From CALJFL01 sp963669435 (GTDB taxonomy: Bacteria > Pseudomonadota > Gammaproteobacteria > Pseudomonadales > Halieaceae), in NCBI GenBank assembly GCA_963669435.1, contig OY770025.1:1798001-1862000 (forward strand): 64,000 bases of DNA. Direction: 5' to 3'. Position numbers and translations under genes: made by a program. Positions 8,303-16,557 of this stretch are shown one piece after another (positions within the stretch are counted from its first letter, which is position 1; the number at the start of each line of letters is the position of its first letter). Under the pieces are notes generated by a model, which saw only the letters and a list, made by a program, of their open reading frames with translations, ran no database searches and was not told where the DNA came from.

Positions 8303-8866
8303 TCAGTCGTACTCGGCGGCGTGTTGGTTTTTCAGCTTGACGTAGTTGTTCGCGCTGTATTTAAAGAAACTGAGTTCTTTCTCTGATAGCGGCCGCATCT
8401 GGCGCACCGGGCTCCCGGCGTAAAGGAAACCGCTTGCGAGTGTTTTACCGGGTGTGACCAACGCCCCGGCAGCGATAACAACATCATCTTCTACCACGGC
8501 GCCGTCCATCACGATCGCGCCCATTCCCACCAGTACCCGATCGCCGATGGTGCAGCCGTGCAGTACAGCACTGTGACCGATGGTTACATCATTGCCTATG
8601 GTCAGCGGCCAGCCGTCGGGGTTGTAGGTACTGGCGTGCGTGATGTGCAACACGGAGCAATCCTGCACGCTGGTGCGCGCGCCTATGCTAATGCGGTGCA
8701 TATCGCCGCGAATCGCGACCTGCGGCCATACCGAGACATCGTCGCCCAGGGATACATCGCCCAGCACCACGGCCGAGGCGTCGATAAATACGCGCTCGCC
8801 CAGCTCGGGGGATTTGCCGTTAAAGTCGCGCAGGCGTTGGTCGGAGTATTGGGCCATGGTTTGCAT
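8303..8866 (-). CDS. Gamma-carbonic anhydrase-like hexapeptide-repeat protein (YrdA/PaaY type)
   Basis: 187 residues forming a left-handed beta-helix from imperfect hexapeptide repeats, e.g. DASAVVLGDVSLGDDVSVWP and IGNDVTIGHSAVLHGCTIGD. The three zinc-ligand histidines expected of gamma-class carbonic anhydrases are present in LHITHAS and IGHSAVLHGC. Such proteins form cytoplasmic trimers, but many have weak or no carbonic anhydrase activity, so substrate is uncertain. Location next to aroE is conserved in Pseudomonas-like genomes. Starts at 8866 and 8857 (MAQYSDQRLRDFNG) are both possible, the latter closer to homologues. Confidence 0.88.
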   Translation of the reverse strand: MQTMAQYSDQRLRDFNGKSPELGERVFIDASAVVLGDVSLGDDVSVWPQVAIRGDMHRISIGARTSVQDCSVLHITHASTYNPDGWPLTIGNDVTIGHSAVLHGCTIGDRVLVGMGAIVMDGAVVEDDVVIAAGALVTPGKTLASGFLYAGSPVRQMRPLSEKELSFFKYSANNYVKLKNQHAAEYD

Positions 8867-8950
8867 TGCTCGCAGATCTGTCGGGACTGCTACAATACCG
8901 ACCCCGTTGGCATGAAGCCAGCGGTATTAGCCGACAGGAAAAGCCAGACA

Positions 8951-9214
8951 ATGGACGATCAACCCCGGGCCAATCGACGCCGTTTTATCGCAGGAGCGGT
9001 TTGCCCGCGTTGTGGCGCCATGGACAAGATCGTGGTTGATCTCGACACCGATACCCGGGAGTGCGTGGCCTGCGGTTTCAGCGATGAACGACCTGCTGAA
9101 CGCCCTGCCACTGATGAGCTACCCACTCGTGTCAGTCGCGCCTCTGCCCGGTTGCTTGATACGCCTACCGAAGTGGTAAACCTGGTAGATCCCGCCAAAC
9201 CCTCGAAAGATTGA
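8951..9214 (+). CDS. YheV-like small zinc-ribbon protein
   Basis: An 87-residue protein with two CxxC pairs, CPRCGAMDKIVVD and RECVACGFSDER, spaced as in a zinc ribbon. The start MDDQPRANRRRFIAGAVCPRC closely resembles the YheV/TIGR02443 family of putative metal-binding proteins. Function is unknown. An AGGAA lies about 11 nt upstream of the ATG at 8951. The longer frame upstream is antisense to the carbonic anhydrase gene and not needed. It ends 13 bp from the convergent gene at 9228. Confidence 0.82.
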   Translation: MDDQPRANRRRFIAGAVCPRCGAMDKIVVDLDTDTRECVACGFSDERPAERPATDELPTRVSRASARLLDTPTEVVNLVDPAKPSKD

Positions 9215-9227
9215 GAATCAGAATTGC

Positions 9228-9866
9228 TCAGGCACCTGCCGTTAGACGCAGGCGTACCGTTTGTGCCTGGCGGGTCAGGCTCTGGCTGTCCACCAGTGGT
9301 TCTGTCATCGCCGCCGCGCCTGGAATCTCGCGGACCTTCTCCCAGACGTGCTCTTTTTCCAGCAGTCGCGAGGCCGTGTATTGCACCAACTGTTCCAGGC
9401 GGCTCGCCAGCGGGTCGCCCAACAGGTGATGCACGATTATGTTTGCCTCGGTCATGTCCAGTGGCAGCAGCGGGCGTTTGACGTGTCTTATGTGGTGATC
9501 GTTGACCTCTTCCAGCAAGCGATGTGCAAGAAAAGCCTCGTCCAGTAGCAGCGCCAGCCCCCCTGTCTCGGGCACCTCATCCGGGGGCTGCAGGAAATAA
9601 TCTTCGGCAATGTGTAAAAACGGGGCGGCATAGTCGTGGAAACCAAACTGCTTGCTGACCGCCGTTACCAGGTTGATACAGCCGGGAACACTTTCGATGT
9701 AATTGATAATGAATTCGAGCAGCGCTTCCTCTGGAGCCTCCTCCGGGAGTTCCAGTCGGTCCGCCAGTTGTGGAATATTGCCCTGCAGCCGCTGGCGCAG
9801 ATTATTGGTGGCATGTTCTTGCTCGACCGCTGCGGCAATAATTTCCCTGATATCCGCTGATGACAT
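9228..9866 (-). CDS. Conserved-looking protein of unknown function
   Basis: 212 residues, no family recognised. It has no signal peptide or membrane segment and looks soluble and mostly helical, with many Leu/Glu stretches (LADRLELPEEAPEEALLEFIINYIES, LALLLDEAFLAHRLLEEVND). A conserved-style centre holds paired histidines (NDHHIRHVKRPLLPLDMTEANIIVHHLLGD). Codon usage resembles its neighbours. Its start at 9866 is 88 bp from the MITE-like element, and it converges with the YheV-like gene. Confidence 0.7.
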   Translation of the reverse strand: MSSADIREIIAAAVEQEHATNNLRQRLQGNIPQLADRLELPEEAPEEALLEFIINYIESVPGCINLVTAVSKQFGFHDYAAPFLHIAEDYFLQPPDEVPETGGLALLLDEAFLAHRLLEEVNDHHIRHVKRPLLPLDMTEANIIVHHLLGDPLASRLEQLVQYTASRLLEKEHVWEKVREIPGAAAMTEPLVDSQSLTRQAQTVRLRLTAGA

Positions 9867-9953
9867 AGCCCGCTCCTGCCAGATGGCGTCGTGGAAGGCC
9901 CCTATTCAGGCTAGTACATGGGAGGTGATTAGCCAGTTTAAAGCGGGAAATTA

Positions 9954-10231
9954 TTAAGGCACCTCTGATTAATCCCATAGTACCTCAGCGTGGCCTGCAG
10001 CATACAATCGCCAGGCGCAGTCCGAATGCCAAGGCTGGTTGTCCTTGGCGAGGACTGCAATACAGCGAGTGTGTGCTGCAGGCCACGCCCTGCGGGCCTT
10101 CCAGGCAATTCCGTGATCAAGGCAGGGGGGGTTTTTGACGTGCAACCAGCATGCCTTCAAACCCCCCCTGCCTTGATCACGAAATCGCCTGGAAGCCTGA
10201 GGTGCCATGGGATTAATCAGAGGTGCCTTAA
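9954..10231. mobile_element. MITE-like structured insertion element, 278 bp
   Basis: Perfect 25-bp terminal inverted repeats at 9954-9978 and 10207-10231, beginning TTAAGGCACCTCTGATTAAT, bound the element; complementarity continues imperfectly for about 10 more bases. Inside are two large hairpins. One pairs 9988-10005 with 10071-10088 (one G:T) and continues inward with 10017-10023/10052-10058 and 10028-10034/10043-10049. The other has a perfect 19-bp stem, 10113-10131 with 10162-10180. There is no ORF. Outer TTAA may be the target duplication. This is the form of a non-autonomous element mobilised in trans by an IS transposase, but no partner IS is in the window. Confidence 0.75.
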
Positions 10232-11562
10232 GTTTTTAACGAACTTCCCTGGGCCAACCAGCCACCGCTGGCTGACAATCGTCGGTAATAGTAATAGAGG
10301 GTAATGCCGCGACTGGCGTTGAACAGTGTAAATGCCAGCCACAGTCCGTCGTTGCCCAGGCCGCGGCTCAGATACCAGGCGGGTAGATAGATAATCAGGC
10401 CACTGAACATCATGGTTGTCATCATCGGTCGTGTCTCCGCGCTGCCGATGAAGACACCGTCCAGCAGGTAACTGGGCGCAGCTATCAAGGGCAGGGCAAA
10501 TAGCCACAGGCGATGCTCAAACATGACGGACCTGACATCGGGAATGTCGGTGAGCAACCTGAACAGTGGAATGTGCAGTGCGATCAGTCCCAGGCTCATT
10601 AGCAATGCGGTGACGGCACACCACTGGGCGCAGCGGCGCACGGTAATGTAGAACTGGTCCAGTTTGCCAGCCCCCAGGGCGGTACCGCTGATGCCTTCGG
10701 CGGCGAATGCCAGTGCGTCCATGCCATAGGCCGTCAGGAAGATCAGGTGTAACAAAATAGCGTTGGCCGCCAGTACATCGCCTCCCAGTTTGTCGCCAGC
10801 AGCGGTGAAGAAGGCAAAACTCGCCAGCAGGCAGACCGTGCGGATAAACAGGTGGCGGTTGCTGCGCAGCAACTGGCTATAGGCCGACCACGAGCGCAAC
10901 TGGCCGATGATAAGCGCAAGTTTCTGCTCGGGGGCAGACTTGAACACCGCAAAAATGGCCACGAGCAGGCCAAGATACTCGGCGATGACGGTGGCGATGG
11001 CGGCACCGTCACTGTTCAGGCCCAGGCCAATAATGAAAAGGAAGTCGAGGCCGATGTTGGTGAGATTGGTGATCACCACGATAACCATGGGCCAGCGGGT
11101 GTTCTGGCGACCGATAAACCACCCCACGATCGCATAGGTAAGCAGAACGGCGGGCGCACTGGCAATGCGGATGGAGGCGTAGCTCTGTGCCAACGGCAGT
11201 AACTCTGCCTGAGGCGCCATCAGGCTAAACCCGGCGGCCAGCCAGAGCGGGTGGCTTATCCACACCAGTAACGCCAGTACCAGCGCCAGCACTGCCGATT
11301 GCGCCAGCACCACGATTGATTTAAAGGCGTCACCTGCCCCCTCCGCCCGGGCCACCAGACCGGTGGTCCCCATGCGCAGAAAGCTGAATCCCCAGTACAA
11401 AAACGACAATATGGCGCTGCCGATGGCCACTGCACCAAGATAATTGGTGCTGTCCAGATGGCCCAGGATGGCGGCATCGACCAACCCCAGCAATGGGATA
11501 GACACATTGGACAGGAAAGCCGGCCAGGCGATTCCCCATATCTTGTGGTCGAGCTTGGTCAT
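10228..11562 (-). CDS. MATE family efflux transporter (DinF-like)
   Basis: 444 residues with about 12 hydrophobic helices, arranged as two MatE repeats. WPAFLSNVSIPLLGLVDAAILGHLDSTNYLGAVAIGSAI is a typical MATE/DinF N-terminal segment with the helix-1 Asp, and the GMDALAFAAEGISGTALGAG region matches the second half. MATE proteins export drugs or metabolites using H+ or Na+ gradients; the substrate here is unknown. ATG at 11562 is preferred over an upstream GTG at 11586. The stop codon (10230-10228) is formed by the terminal TTAA of the adjoining element, so the last residues may differ from the ancestral C-terminus. Confidence 0.9.
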   Translation of the reverse strand: MTKLDHKIWGIAWPAFLSNVSIPLLGLVDAAILGHLDSTNYLGAVAIGSAILSFLYWGFSFLRMGTTGLVARAEGAGDAFKSIVVLAQSAVLALVLALLVWISHPLWLAAGFSLMAPQAELLPLAQSYASIRIASAPAVLLTYAIVGWFIGRQNTRWPMVIVVITNLTNIGLDFLFIIGLGLNSDGAAIATVIAEYLGLLVAIFAVFKSAPEQKLALIIGQLRSWSAYSQLLRSNRHLFIRTVCLLASFAFFTAAGDKLGGDVLAANAILLHLIFLTAYGMDALAFAAEGISGTALGAGKLDQFYITVRRCAQWCAVTALLMSLGLIALHIPLFRLLTDIPDVRSVMFEHRLWLFALPLIAAPSYLLDGVFIGSAETRPMMTTMMFSGLIIYLPAWYLSRGLGNDGLWLAFTLFNASRGITLYYYYRRLSASGGWLAQGSSLKT

Positions 11563-11902
11563 CGTTCTCTTATCTTGCGTTGCCACCTGTCAGGGTAGGC
11601 GGTTGCGACGGTAGTTGTCATCAAACTCCCAGAGAATCAGCACGTTAGTGTTTTTTGGCCTAGACTTTCGCTATAATCCCCGGCGCTTTTGCCCCTGTCC
11701 CCGGAGGGAGCAGTACTGGCAAAGCGAAGTCAGTTGATCCGATTGGGCGCCCACATTGGGTGTGCAGTTTCGCTGCGATGCGGTGGTTTTCCCTTATGGG
11801 GCCTCGTTCCGGTGTTTGTGTTTCGTCTTTAGTACCTGAAAGACACACACTGGCAGCTGACTGGGGGAACAAATCTTATTTTACAACATGGAGACACGGG
11901 AA
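11563..11902 (+). promoter_or_regulatory. Promoter and leader region of the cytochrome oxidase operon
   Basis: The ~340-bp divergent gap between the MATE gene and coxB has no convincing ORF. TATAAT at 11672-11677 (in TTCGCTATAATCCC) is a good -10; the T-rich TGTTTTTT around 11649 is a poor -35 at the right distance, so an activator may be needed. A transcript from here would have a leader of about 220 nt. ATGs at 11888 and 11903 compete as coxB start; GGAG at 11891-11894 fits the latter. Confidence 0.45.
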
Positions 11903-13057
11903 ATGTGTTTTGATGCGAAACGGCTGTTAAAGCTGACGCTAAATCCTGTGCTGATACTGATGGCCTGGTTAAGTGCCGGGGCCCATGCAGCGAGCGACAA
12001 GATCAATGAAGTGAATATGTCGCCTGGTGTGACGGCTGTGGGCAGGGACATCTTTGACCTGCACATGATCATCTTCTGGATCTGCGTCATTATCGGCATC
12101 ATTGTGTTCGGGGTAATGTTTTACTCCATTTATTACCACCGCAAGTCCCGTGGCGTTACTCCAGCCACATTTCATGAAAGCACCAAGGTGGAAATTGCCT
12201 GGACAGTGGTGCCTTTCTTTATTCTGATTGGTATGGCCGTCCCGGCCACCCAGACCCTGGTCTCCATCTACGACACCGACGATGCAGAGATGGACATCGT
12301 CGTTACCGGTTACCAGTGGAAGTGGAAATACGAATACCTGAGCGAGACCGGTGAAAACGTCTCCTTTTTCAGCAATCTGCGCACCCCGCAAAGCGAAATC
12401 TACAACAGCGAGCAGAAAGGCGAACACTACCTGTTGGAAGTGGATGAGCCCGTGGTGATCCCTGTAGATACCAAAGTGCGCTTCCTGGTTACCGCGAACG
12501 ACGTTATACACGCCTGGTGGGTGCCCGAGTTGGCGGTTAAAAAGGATGCAATTCCCGGATTCATCAATGAGACCTGGACGCTGGCAACCGAAGAAGGCAT
12601 TTATCGCGGCCAGTGCGCCGAATTGTGTGGTAAGGACCACGGCTTCATGCCCGTGGTTGTTAACGTGGTGAGCAAGGAAGAGTACGCGGACTGGTTTGCC
12701 ACCAAGCAGGCCGAGGCCGCGGAAATCAAAGAGCTGATGGCACAGAACTTCAGCCTCGACGAATTAATGGAACGTGGCAAGGGCGTTTACGAGCGCTCTT
12801 GCCTGGCATGTCACGGTGCCAACGGTGAAGGTGGTGTCGGCACCCCGATAGCGGGCAGCCCGGTCGCCACTGGCGAACTCAAGGGGCATCTTGAGATCGG
12901 CATCAACGGTGTTCCAGGTACCGCCATGCAGGCCTTTGGCGGTCAGTTGAATGATGTTGATATGGCGGCGGTAATCACCTATCAGCGCAACGCATTTGGC
13001 AACAATATGGGCGACCTTGTGCAGCCCATAGATGTGTTTAACCACAAGAAAGGCTAA
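11903..13057 (+). CDS. coxB: Cytochrome c oxidase subunit II with fused cytochrome c domain
   Basis: 384 residues. A cleavable-looking N-terminal segment ends at GAHAASD, two transmembrane helices follow (residues ~40-115), then the periplasmic cupredoxin domain. The CuA site is visible as the first His in NDVIHAWWVPEL and the cluster GQCAELCGKDHGFMPV. YQWKWKYEYL is the aromatic electron-entry stretch. A C-terminal class I cytochrome c domain has CLACH and a Met in GTAMQAFG, making this the caa3-type subunit II. It is the first gene of the oxidase operon. The start at 11903 is chosen for its Shine-Dalgarno; 11888 adds five residues. Confidence 0.96.
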   Translation: MCFDAKRLLKLTLNPVLILMAWLSAGAHAASDKINEVNMSPGVTAVGRDIFDLHMIIFWICVIIGIIVFGVMFYSIYYHRKSRGVTPATFHESTKVEIAWTVVPFFILIGMAVPATQTLVSIYDTDDAEMDIVVTGYQWKWKYEYLSETGENVSFFSNLRTPQSEIYNSEQKGEHYLLEVDEPVVIPVDTKVRFLVTANDVIHAWWVPELAVKKDAIPGFINETWTLATEEGIYRGQCAELCGKDHGFMPVVVNVVSKEEYADWFATKQAEAAEIKELMAQNFSLDELMERGKGVYERSCLACHGANGEGGVGTPIAGSPVATGELKGHLEIGINGVPGTAMQAFGGQLNDVDMAAVITYQRNAFGNNMGDLVQPIDVFNHKKG

Positions 13058-13072
13058 TTGGAGGAGTAGACG

Positions 13073-14635
13073 ATGGGAGATCATCACCACGGCCCCGCCA
13101 AGGGCCTGAGCCGGTGGCTTTTCACCACCAACCATAAAGATATCGGAACCATGTACCTGTGGTTCTCGTTTGCCATGTTTATCCTGGGCGGCAGTTTCGC
13201 GATGATTATTCGCGCGGAGCTGTTCCAGCCGGGCATGCAGCTGGTCGATCCGGCGTTCTTTAACCAGATGACCACCCTGCACGGGCTGGTCATGGTGTTC
13301 GGGGCGATCATGCCCTCCTTCGTCGGCCTGGCGAACTGGATGATCCCGATGATGATCGGGGCACCGGATATGGCCCTGCCGCGGATGAACAACTGGAGCT
13401 TCTGGATTCTACCGCCGACGTTCCTGCTGCTGGCATCGACCCTGTTCATGGAAGGCGGTGCACCGGCCTTTGGCTGGACCTTTTACGCGCCGCTGTCGAC
13501 GACCTATGCGCCGCCCTCGGTCACATTCTTCATCTTCTCGGTACACGTACTGGGTATCTCGTCGATCATGGGCTCGATCAACATTATTGCCACGGTAATG
13601 AACATGCGCGCACCGGGCATGACCTATATGAAGATGCCCCTGTTCGTGTGGACCTGGCTGATCACCGCCTTCCTGCTGGTTGCGGTTATGCCGGTACTGG
13701 CCGGCGCGGTGACCATGATGTTGATGGACATCCACTTTGGAATGAGTTTCTTCTCAGCTGCCGGTGGCGGCGACCCAGTGCTGTTCCAGCACATCTTCTG
13801 GTTCTTCGGTCACCCCGAGGTATACATTATTATCCTGCCGGCCTTTGGCGTGGTGTCGCAGATTATCCCGACATTTTCGCGCAAGCCGTTGTTCGGCTAT
13901 GACTCCATGGTCTACGCCACGGCGTCCATCGCGTTTCTCTCGTTTATCGTGTGGGCGCACCACATGTACACCGTGGGTATGCCGATTGCCGGTGAACTGT
14001 TCTTCATGTACGCGACCATGCTGATCGCAGTACCGACGGGCGTGAAGGTGTTCAACTGGATCTCCACCATGTGGCGCGGTGCCCTCACCTTCGAGACACC
14101 GATGATGTTCAGCCTGGGCTTCCTGGTGCTGTTTACCATCGGCGGTTTCACCGGCCTGATGCTGTCCATCGCGCCGGCTGACTTCCAGTATCACGATAGC
14201 TACTTCGTGGTTGCTCACTTCCACTACGTGATGGTGGCAGGTGCGGTCTTCAGTATGACTGCGGCGGTTTACTACTGGCTGCCTAAATGGTGTGGCCGTA
14301 TGTACAACGAAACCATGGGCCAGACCCACTTCTGGATTTCGTTTATCGGCTTTAACCTGACCTTCTTCCCACAGCACTTCGTGGGCCTGGCGGGTATGCC
14401 ACGACGTATTCCGGACTACGCGCTGCAGTTTGCAGACTTCAACATGCTTTCCAGCATCGGCGCGTTTATCTACGGCCTCTCGCAGATCCTGTTCCTGTAC
14501 AACGTGATTGCCACAATTGTTGCAGGTAAACCGACCAGCGAAGAGAAGACCTGGGATGGTGCAGAAGGCCTGGAGTGGACCGTTGCTACACCGGCGCCCT
14601 ATCATACCTTCGAGACCCCTCCGGCGGTCAGGTAA
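13073..14635 (+). CDS. ctaD: Cytochrome c oxidase subunit I
   Basis: 520 residues with 12 transmembrane helices. It is the catalytic subunit reducing O2 to water at the heme-CuB centre and pumping protons. Diagnostic stretches: TTLHGLVMVFGAIMP (heme a ligand His), HIFWFFGHPEVYIIILP (CuB His and the His-Tyr region), WAHHMYTVGMP (CuB His pair), DSYFVVAHFHYVMV (heme ligands) and the D-channel entry NWMIP. GGAGGAGTAGACG upstream of the ATG is a strong ribosome site. It lies 15 bp after coxB. Whether the bound heme is A or O depends on a heme A synthase that is not in this operon. Confidence 0.98.
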   Translation: MGDHHHGPAKGLSRWLFTTNHKDIGTMYLWFSFAMFILGGSFAMIIRAELFQPGMQLVDPAFFNQMTTLHGLVMVFGAIMPSFVGLANWMIPMMIGAPDMALPRMNNWSFWILPPTFLLLASTLFMEGGAPAFGWTFYAPLSTTYAPPSVTFFIFSVHVLGISSIMGSINIIATVMNMRAPGMTYMKMPLFVWTWLITAFLLVAVMPVLAGAVTMMLMDIHFGMSFFSAAGGGDPVLFQHIFWFFGHPEVYIIILPAFGVVSQIIPTFSRKPLFGYDSMVYATASIAFLSFIVWAHHMYTVGMPIAGELFFMYATMLIAVPTGVKVFNWISTMWRGALTFETPMMFSLGFLVLFTIGGFTGLMLSIAPADFQYHDSYFVVAHFHYVMVAGAVFSMTAAVYYWLPKWCGRMYNETMGQTHFWISFIGFNLTFFPQHFVGLAGMPRRIPDYALQFADFNMLSSIGAFIYGLSQILFLYNVIATIVAGKPTSEEKTWDGAEGLEWTVATPAPYHTFETPPAVR

Positions 14636-14645
14636 TCACTAAAGC

Positions 14646-15206
14646 ATGATGACACTGAGCAACAATCCGGCCATCGACACCGCCTTGAAACTGGTAGGGG
14701 TAGCGGTGGCCATGTTTGCTTTTGTATTCGTGGTCATGGTGCCACTGTACGACGTGTTGTGTGATGCCCTGGGCATCAACGGCAAGACCAGCGGCCAGGC
14801 TTACACAGCGGTGCAATCCGGTGTCGATGAGAGTCGCGAGGTCACCGTGCAGTTTATGGCTACCAACAACGACGGTATGCCCTGGCAATTTGAGCCCAGT
14901 GTCACCATGATGCGGGTCAACCCGGGCGCCTCCAACGATACGGTATTCCTGGCGGCCAACCCCTTGGCTAAGCCAATGGTGGCTCAGGCGATTCCCAGTG
15001 TCTCGCCTTCCCGTGCCGCACAGTATTTTCACAAGACCGAGTGCTTCTGCTTTAACCATCAGCCCCTGGATGGTCGCAGCTCCACGGAAATGCCCTTGCA
15101 GTTTATCGTCGACCGGGAGCTACCGGCCGACATCAAGACCATTACGCTGTCTTATACAATTTTTGATGTAACAGAGTTTGCGGCGAACACAGTAGCCGCG
15201 CGCTGA
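14646..15206 (+). CDS. ctaG: Cytochrome c oxidase assembly protein CtaG (Cox11 family)
   Basis: A 186-residue inner-membrane copper chaperone that inserts CuB into subunit I. One N-terminal transmembrane helix (VGVAVAMFAFVFVVMVPLYDVLCDALG) anchors a periplasmic Ig-like domain. The copper-binding pair sits in KTECFCFNHQPL. VQFMATNNDGMPWQFEP and FIVDRELP are family signatures. The start may be 14646 or the next ATG at 14649, and the Shine-Dalgarno is weak. Its place between ctaD and coxC is standard. Confidence 0.95.
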   Translation: MMTLSNNPAIDTALKLVGVAVAMFAFVFVVMVPLYDVLCDALGINGKTSGQAYTAVQSGVDESREVTVQFMATNNDGMPWQFEPSVTMMRVNPGASNDTVFLAANPLAKPMVAQAIPSVSPSRAAQYFHKTECFCFNHQPLDGRSSTEMPLQFIVDRELPADIKTITLSYTIFDVTEFAANTVAAR

Positions 15207-15250
15207 CACGCCGGGCCGGACGGCTGCGTGTGTAAAACGGAGAACATAAA

Positions 15251-16225
15251 ATGACCACAGAAACATCCACAGAGTACGAAAAGTATTACGTACCCGACCA
15301 AAGCAAGTTGGCCGTCTGTGCCACGATTGGATTGATTCTGAGCATCTTTGGCGCGGCCAGTATCATGAACGATATGACCTTTGGCGACCCCGAGGCTTCG
15401 ACCAGCTCATGGTCGATCTTCCTGTTCGGCTTGTTTTTCTTTGCGGCCACGCTGTTTAGCTGGTTCCGCATTGCCATCAAGGAAAACCTGGCTGGCATGA
15501 ACAGTGCACAGCTGAAAAAGTCTTATGTACTGGGCATGTTCTGGTTCATTTTTTCCGAGGTCATGTTCTTCTTCGCATTTTTTGGCGCCCTGTTTTACGT
15601 GCGCAACCTTGTCGGCCCGTGGCTGGCCGGTGAAGGCGATGGCGGTCGCATGAACCACCTGTTGTGGGAAGGTTTTGAGTACGGCTGGCCGATGATGCAG
15701 ACGCCGCAGGAAGCGGTGGGCGGTGCCGGGGCGCAGCCCATCGCTAATAACGGTTCATTTACCAGTGCCGAAAAGAGCATGGCTTTTGGCGAAGTCAGTG
15801 CTTGGTATATGTGGTTGCCATTGTGGAACACAATTATCCTGCTGACTTCCAGCGTCACCTGTCACATTGCCCACCTGGGCCTGCTGGACAGCAATCGCAA
15901 AAAATTCAACCTGTGGCTGGGCATTACCGTAACCCTGGGTATTATCTTCCTGTTCTTGCAGGCTGCGGAATACTATGAGGCCTACGCGCATTTTGGTCTC
16001 ACCATGAATTCCGGGATTTATGGCTCGACCTTCTTTATGCTCACGGGCTTCCACGGTTTTCACGTGGCGATGGGTATGACCATGTTGCTGATTCAATGGT
16101 TGCGTTCCGTGCGAGGCGGCCACTTTACCGCTGATGACCATTTTGGCTTTGAGGCCGCGAGCTGGTACTGGCACTTTGTTGACGTGGTTTGGGTGTTCCT
16201 GTTCCTGTTCGTTTACATCCTGTAG
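15251..16225 (+). CDS. coxC: Cytochrome c oxidase subunit III
   Basis: 324 residues, seven predicted membrane helices. It stabilises subunit I and protects it from turnover inactivation. Family landmarks include WFIFSEVMFFFAFFGALFY (the conserved helix-III Glu), YYEAYAHFGLTMNSGIYGSTFFMLTGFHGFHV and ASWYWHFVDVVWVFLFLFVYI. A loop of about 60 residues between helices (GEGDGGRMNHLLWEGFEYGW...) is longer than in compact bacterial subunits. A GGAGAACAT ribosome site precedes the ATG. It stops 4 bp from the convergent DUF2909 gene. Confidence 0.96.
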   Translation: MTTETSTEYEKYYVPDQSKLAVCATIGLILSIFGAASIMNDMTFGDPEASTSSWSIFLFGLFFFAATLFSWFRIAIKENLAGMNSAQLKKSYVLGMFWFIFSEVMFFFAFFGALFYVRNLVGPWLAGEGDGGRMNHLLWEGFEYGWPMMQTPQEAVGGAGAQPIANNGSFTSAEKSMAFGEVSAWYMWLPLWNTIILLTSSVTCHIAHLGLLDSNRKKFNLWLGITVTLGIIFLFLQAAEYYEAYAHFGLTMNSGIYGSTFFMLTGFHGFHVAMGMTMLLIQWLRSVRGGHFTADDHFGFEAASWYWHFVDVVWVFLFLFVYIL

Positions 16226-16229
16226 GCTT

Positions 16230-16481
16230 TTATTCGCTCAATTCTGCGGGCTTGCTCTTGGCAGGCCCGGCGTCCCAGGGCGTTTGATGCCCCAGCTGGC
16301 CGGTGGCAACACCGTAAACAATTACCGCCATCAGCGAGGCAGCCAGGGTCACCCTGACGCCCAGCGAATGGAAAGTACGCCGCTTGGTCTTGTCCCCCTG
16401 ATCGGTCATCAGAAAGTAGAATCCACTTCCCAGGCTCGCCAGCAGGGCCAGCAGTAGTACAACGATCAATATCTTCAACAA
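16230..16481 (-). CDS. DUF2909 twin-transmembrane small protein
   Basis: About 83 residues with two membrane helices: LKILIVVLLLALLASLGSGFYFL and LGVRVTLAASLMAVIVYGVATG, separated by a basic cytoplasmic-looking loop (DQGDKTKRRTFHS). This is the DUF2909 'twin transmembrane protein' pattern, often found antisense between coxC and SURF1 in Pseudomonas-like genomes. The start is uncertain: TTG at 16481, seven bases after GGAG, fits best, and a longer frame upstream overlaps the SURF1 start. Function is unknown; synteny suggests a link to the oxidase. Confidence 0.75.
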   Translation of the reverse strand: MLKILIVVLLLALLASLGSGFYFLMTDQGDKTKRRTFHSLGVRVTLAASLMAVIVYGVATGQLGHQTPWDAGPAKSKPAELSE

Positions 16482-16557
16482 GGGATTGCTCCAGCGTAAT
16501 GGCAGTGCAGTATAAACCACCAGGGCCAAATCTTTGCAGTAGCCAGGGCTGATCGGC

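Noticed and set aside
11969..12640. Minus-strand frame of 223 codons opposite coxB
   Set aside because: Antisense to CuA and heme motifs that are clearly coding on the plus strand.
13754..14605. Long minus-strand frame (283 codons) opposite ctaD
   Set aside because: It mirrors the highly conserved subunit I gene and its translation is His/Arg-rich with no domain; a shadow of codon bias.
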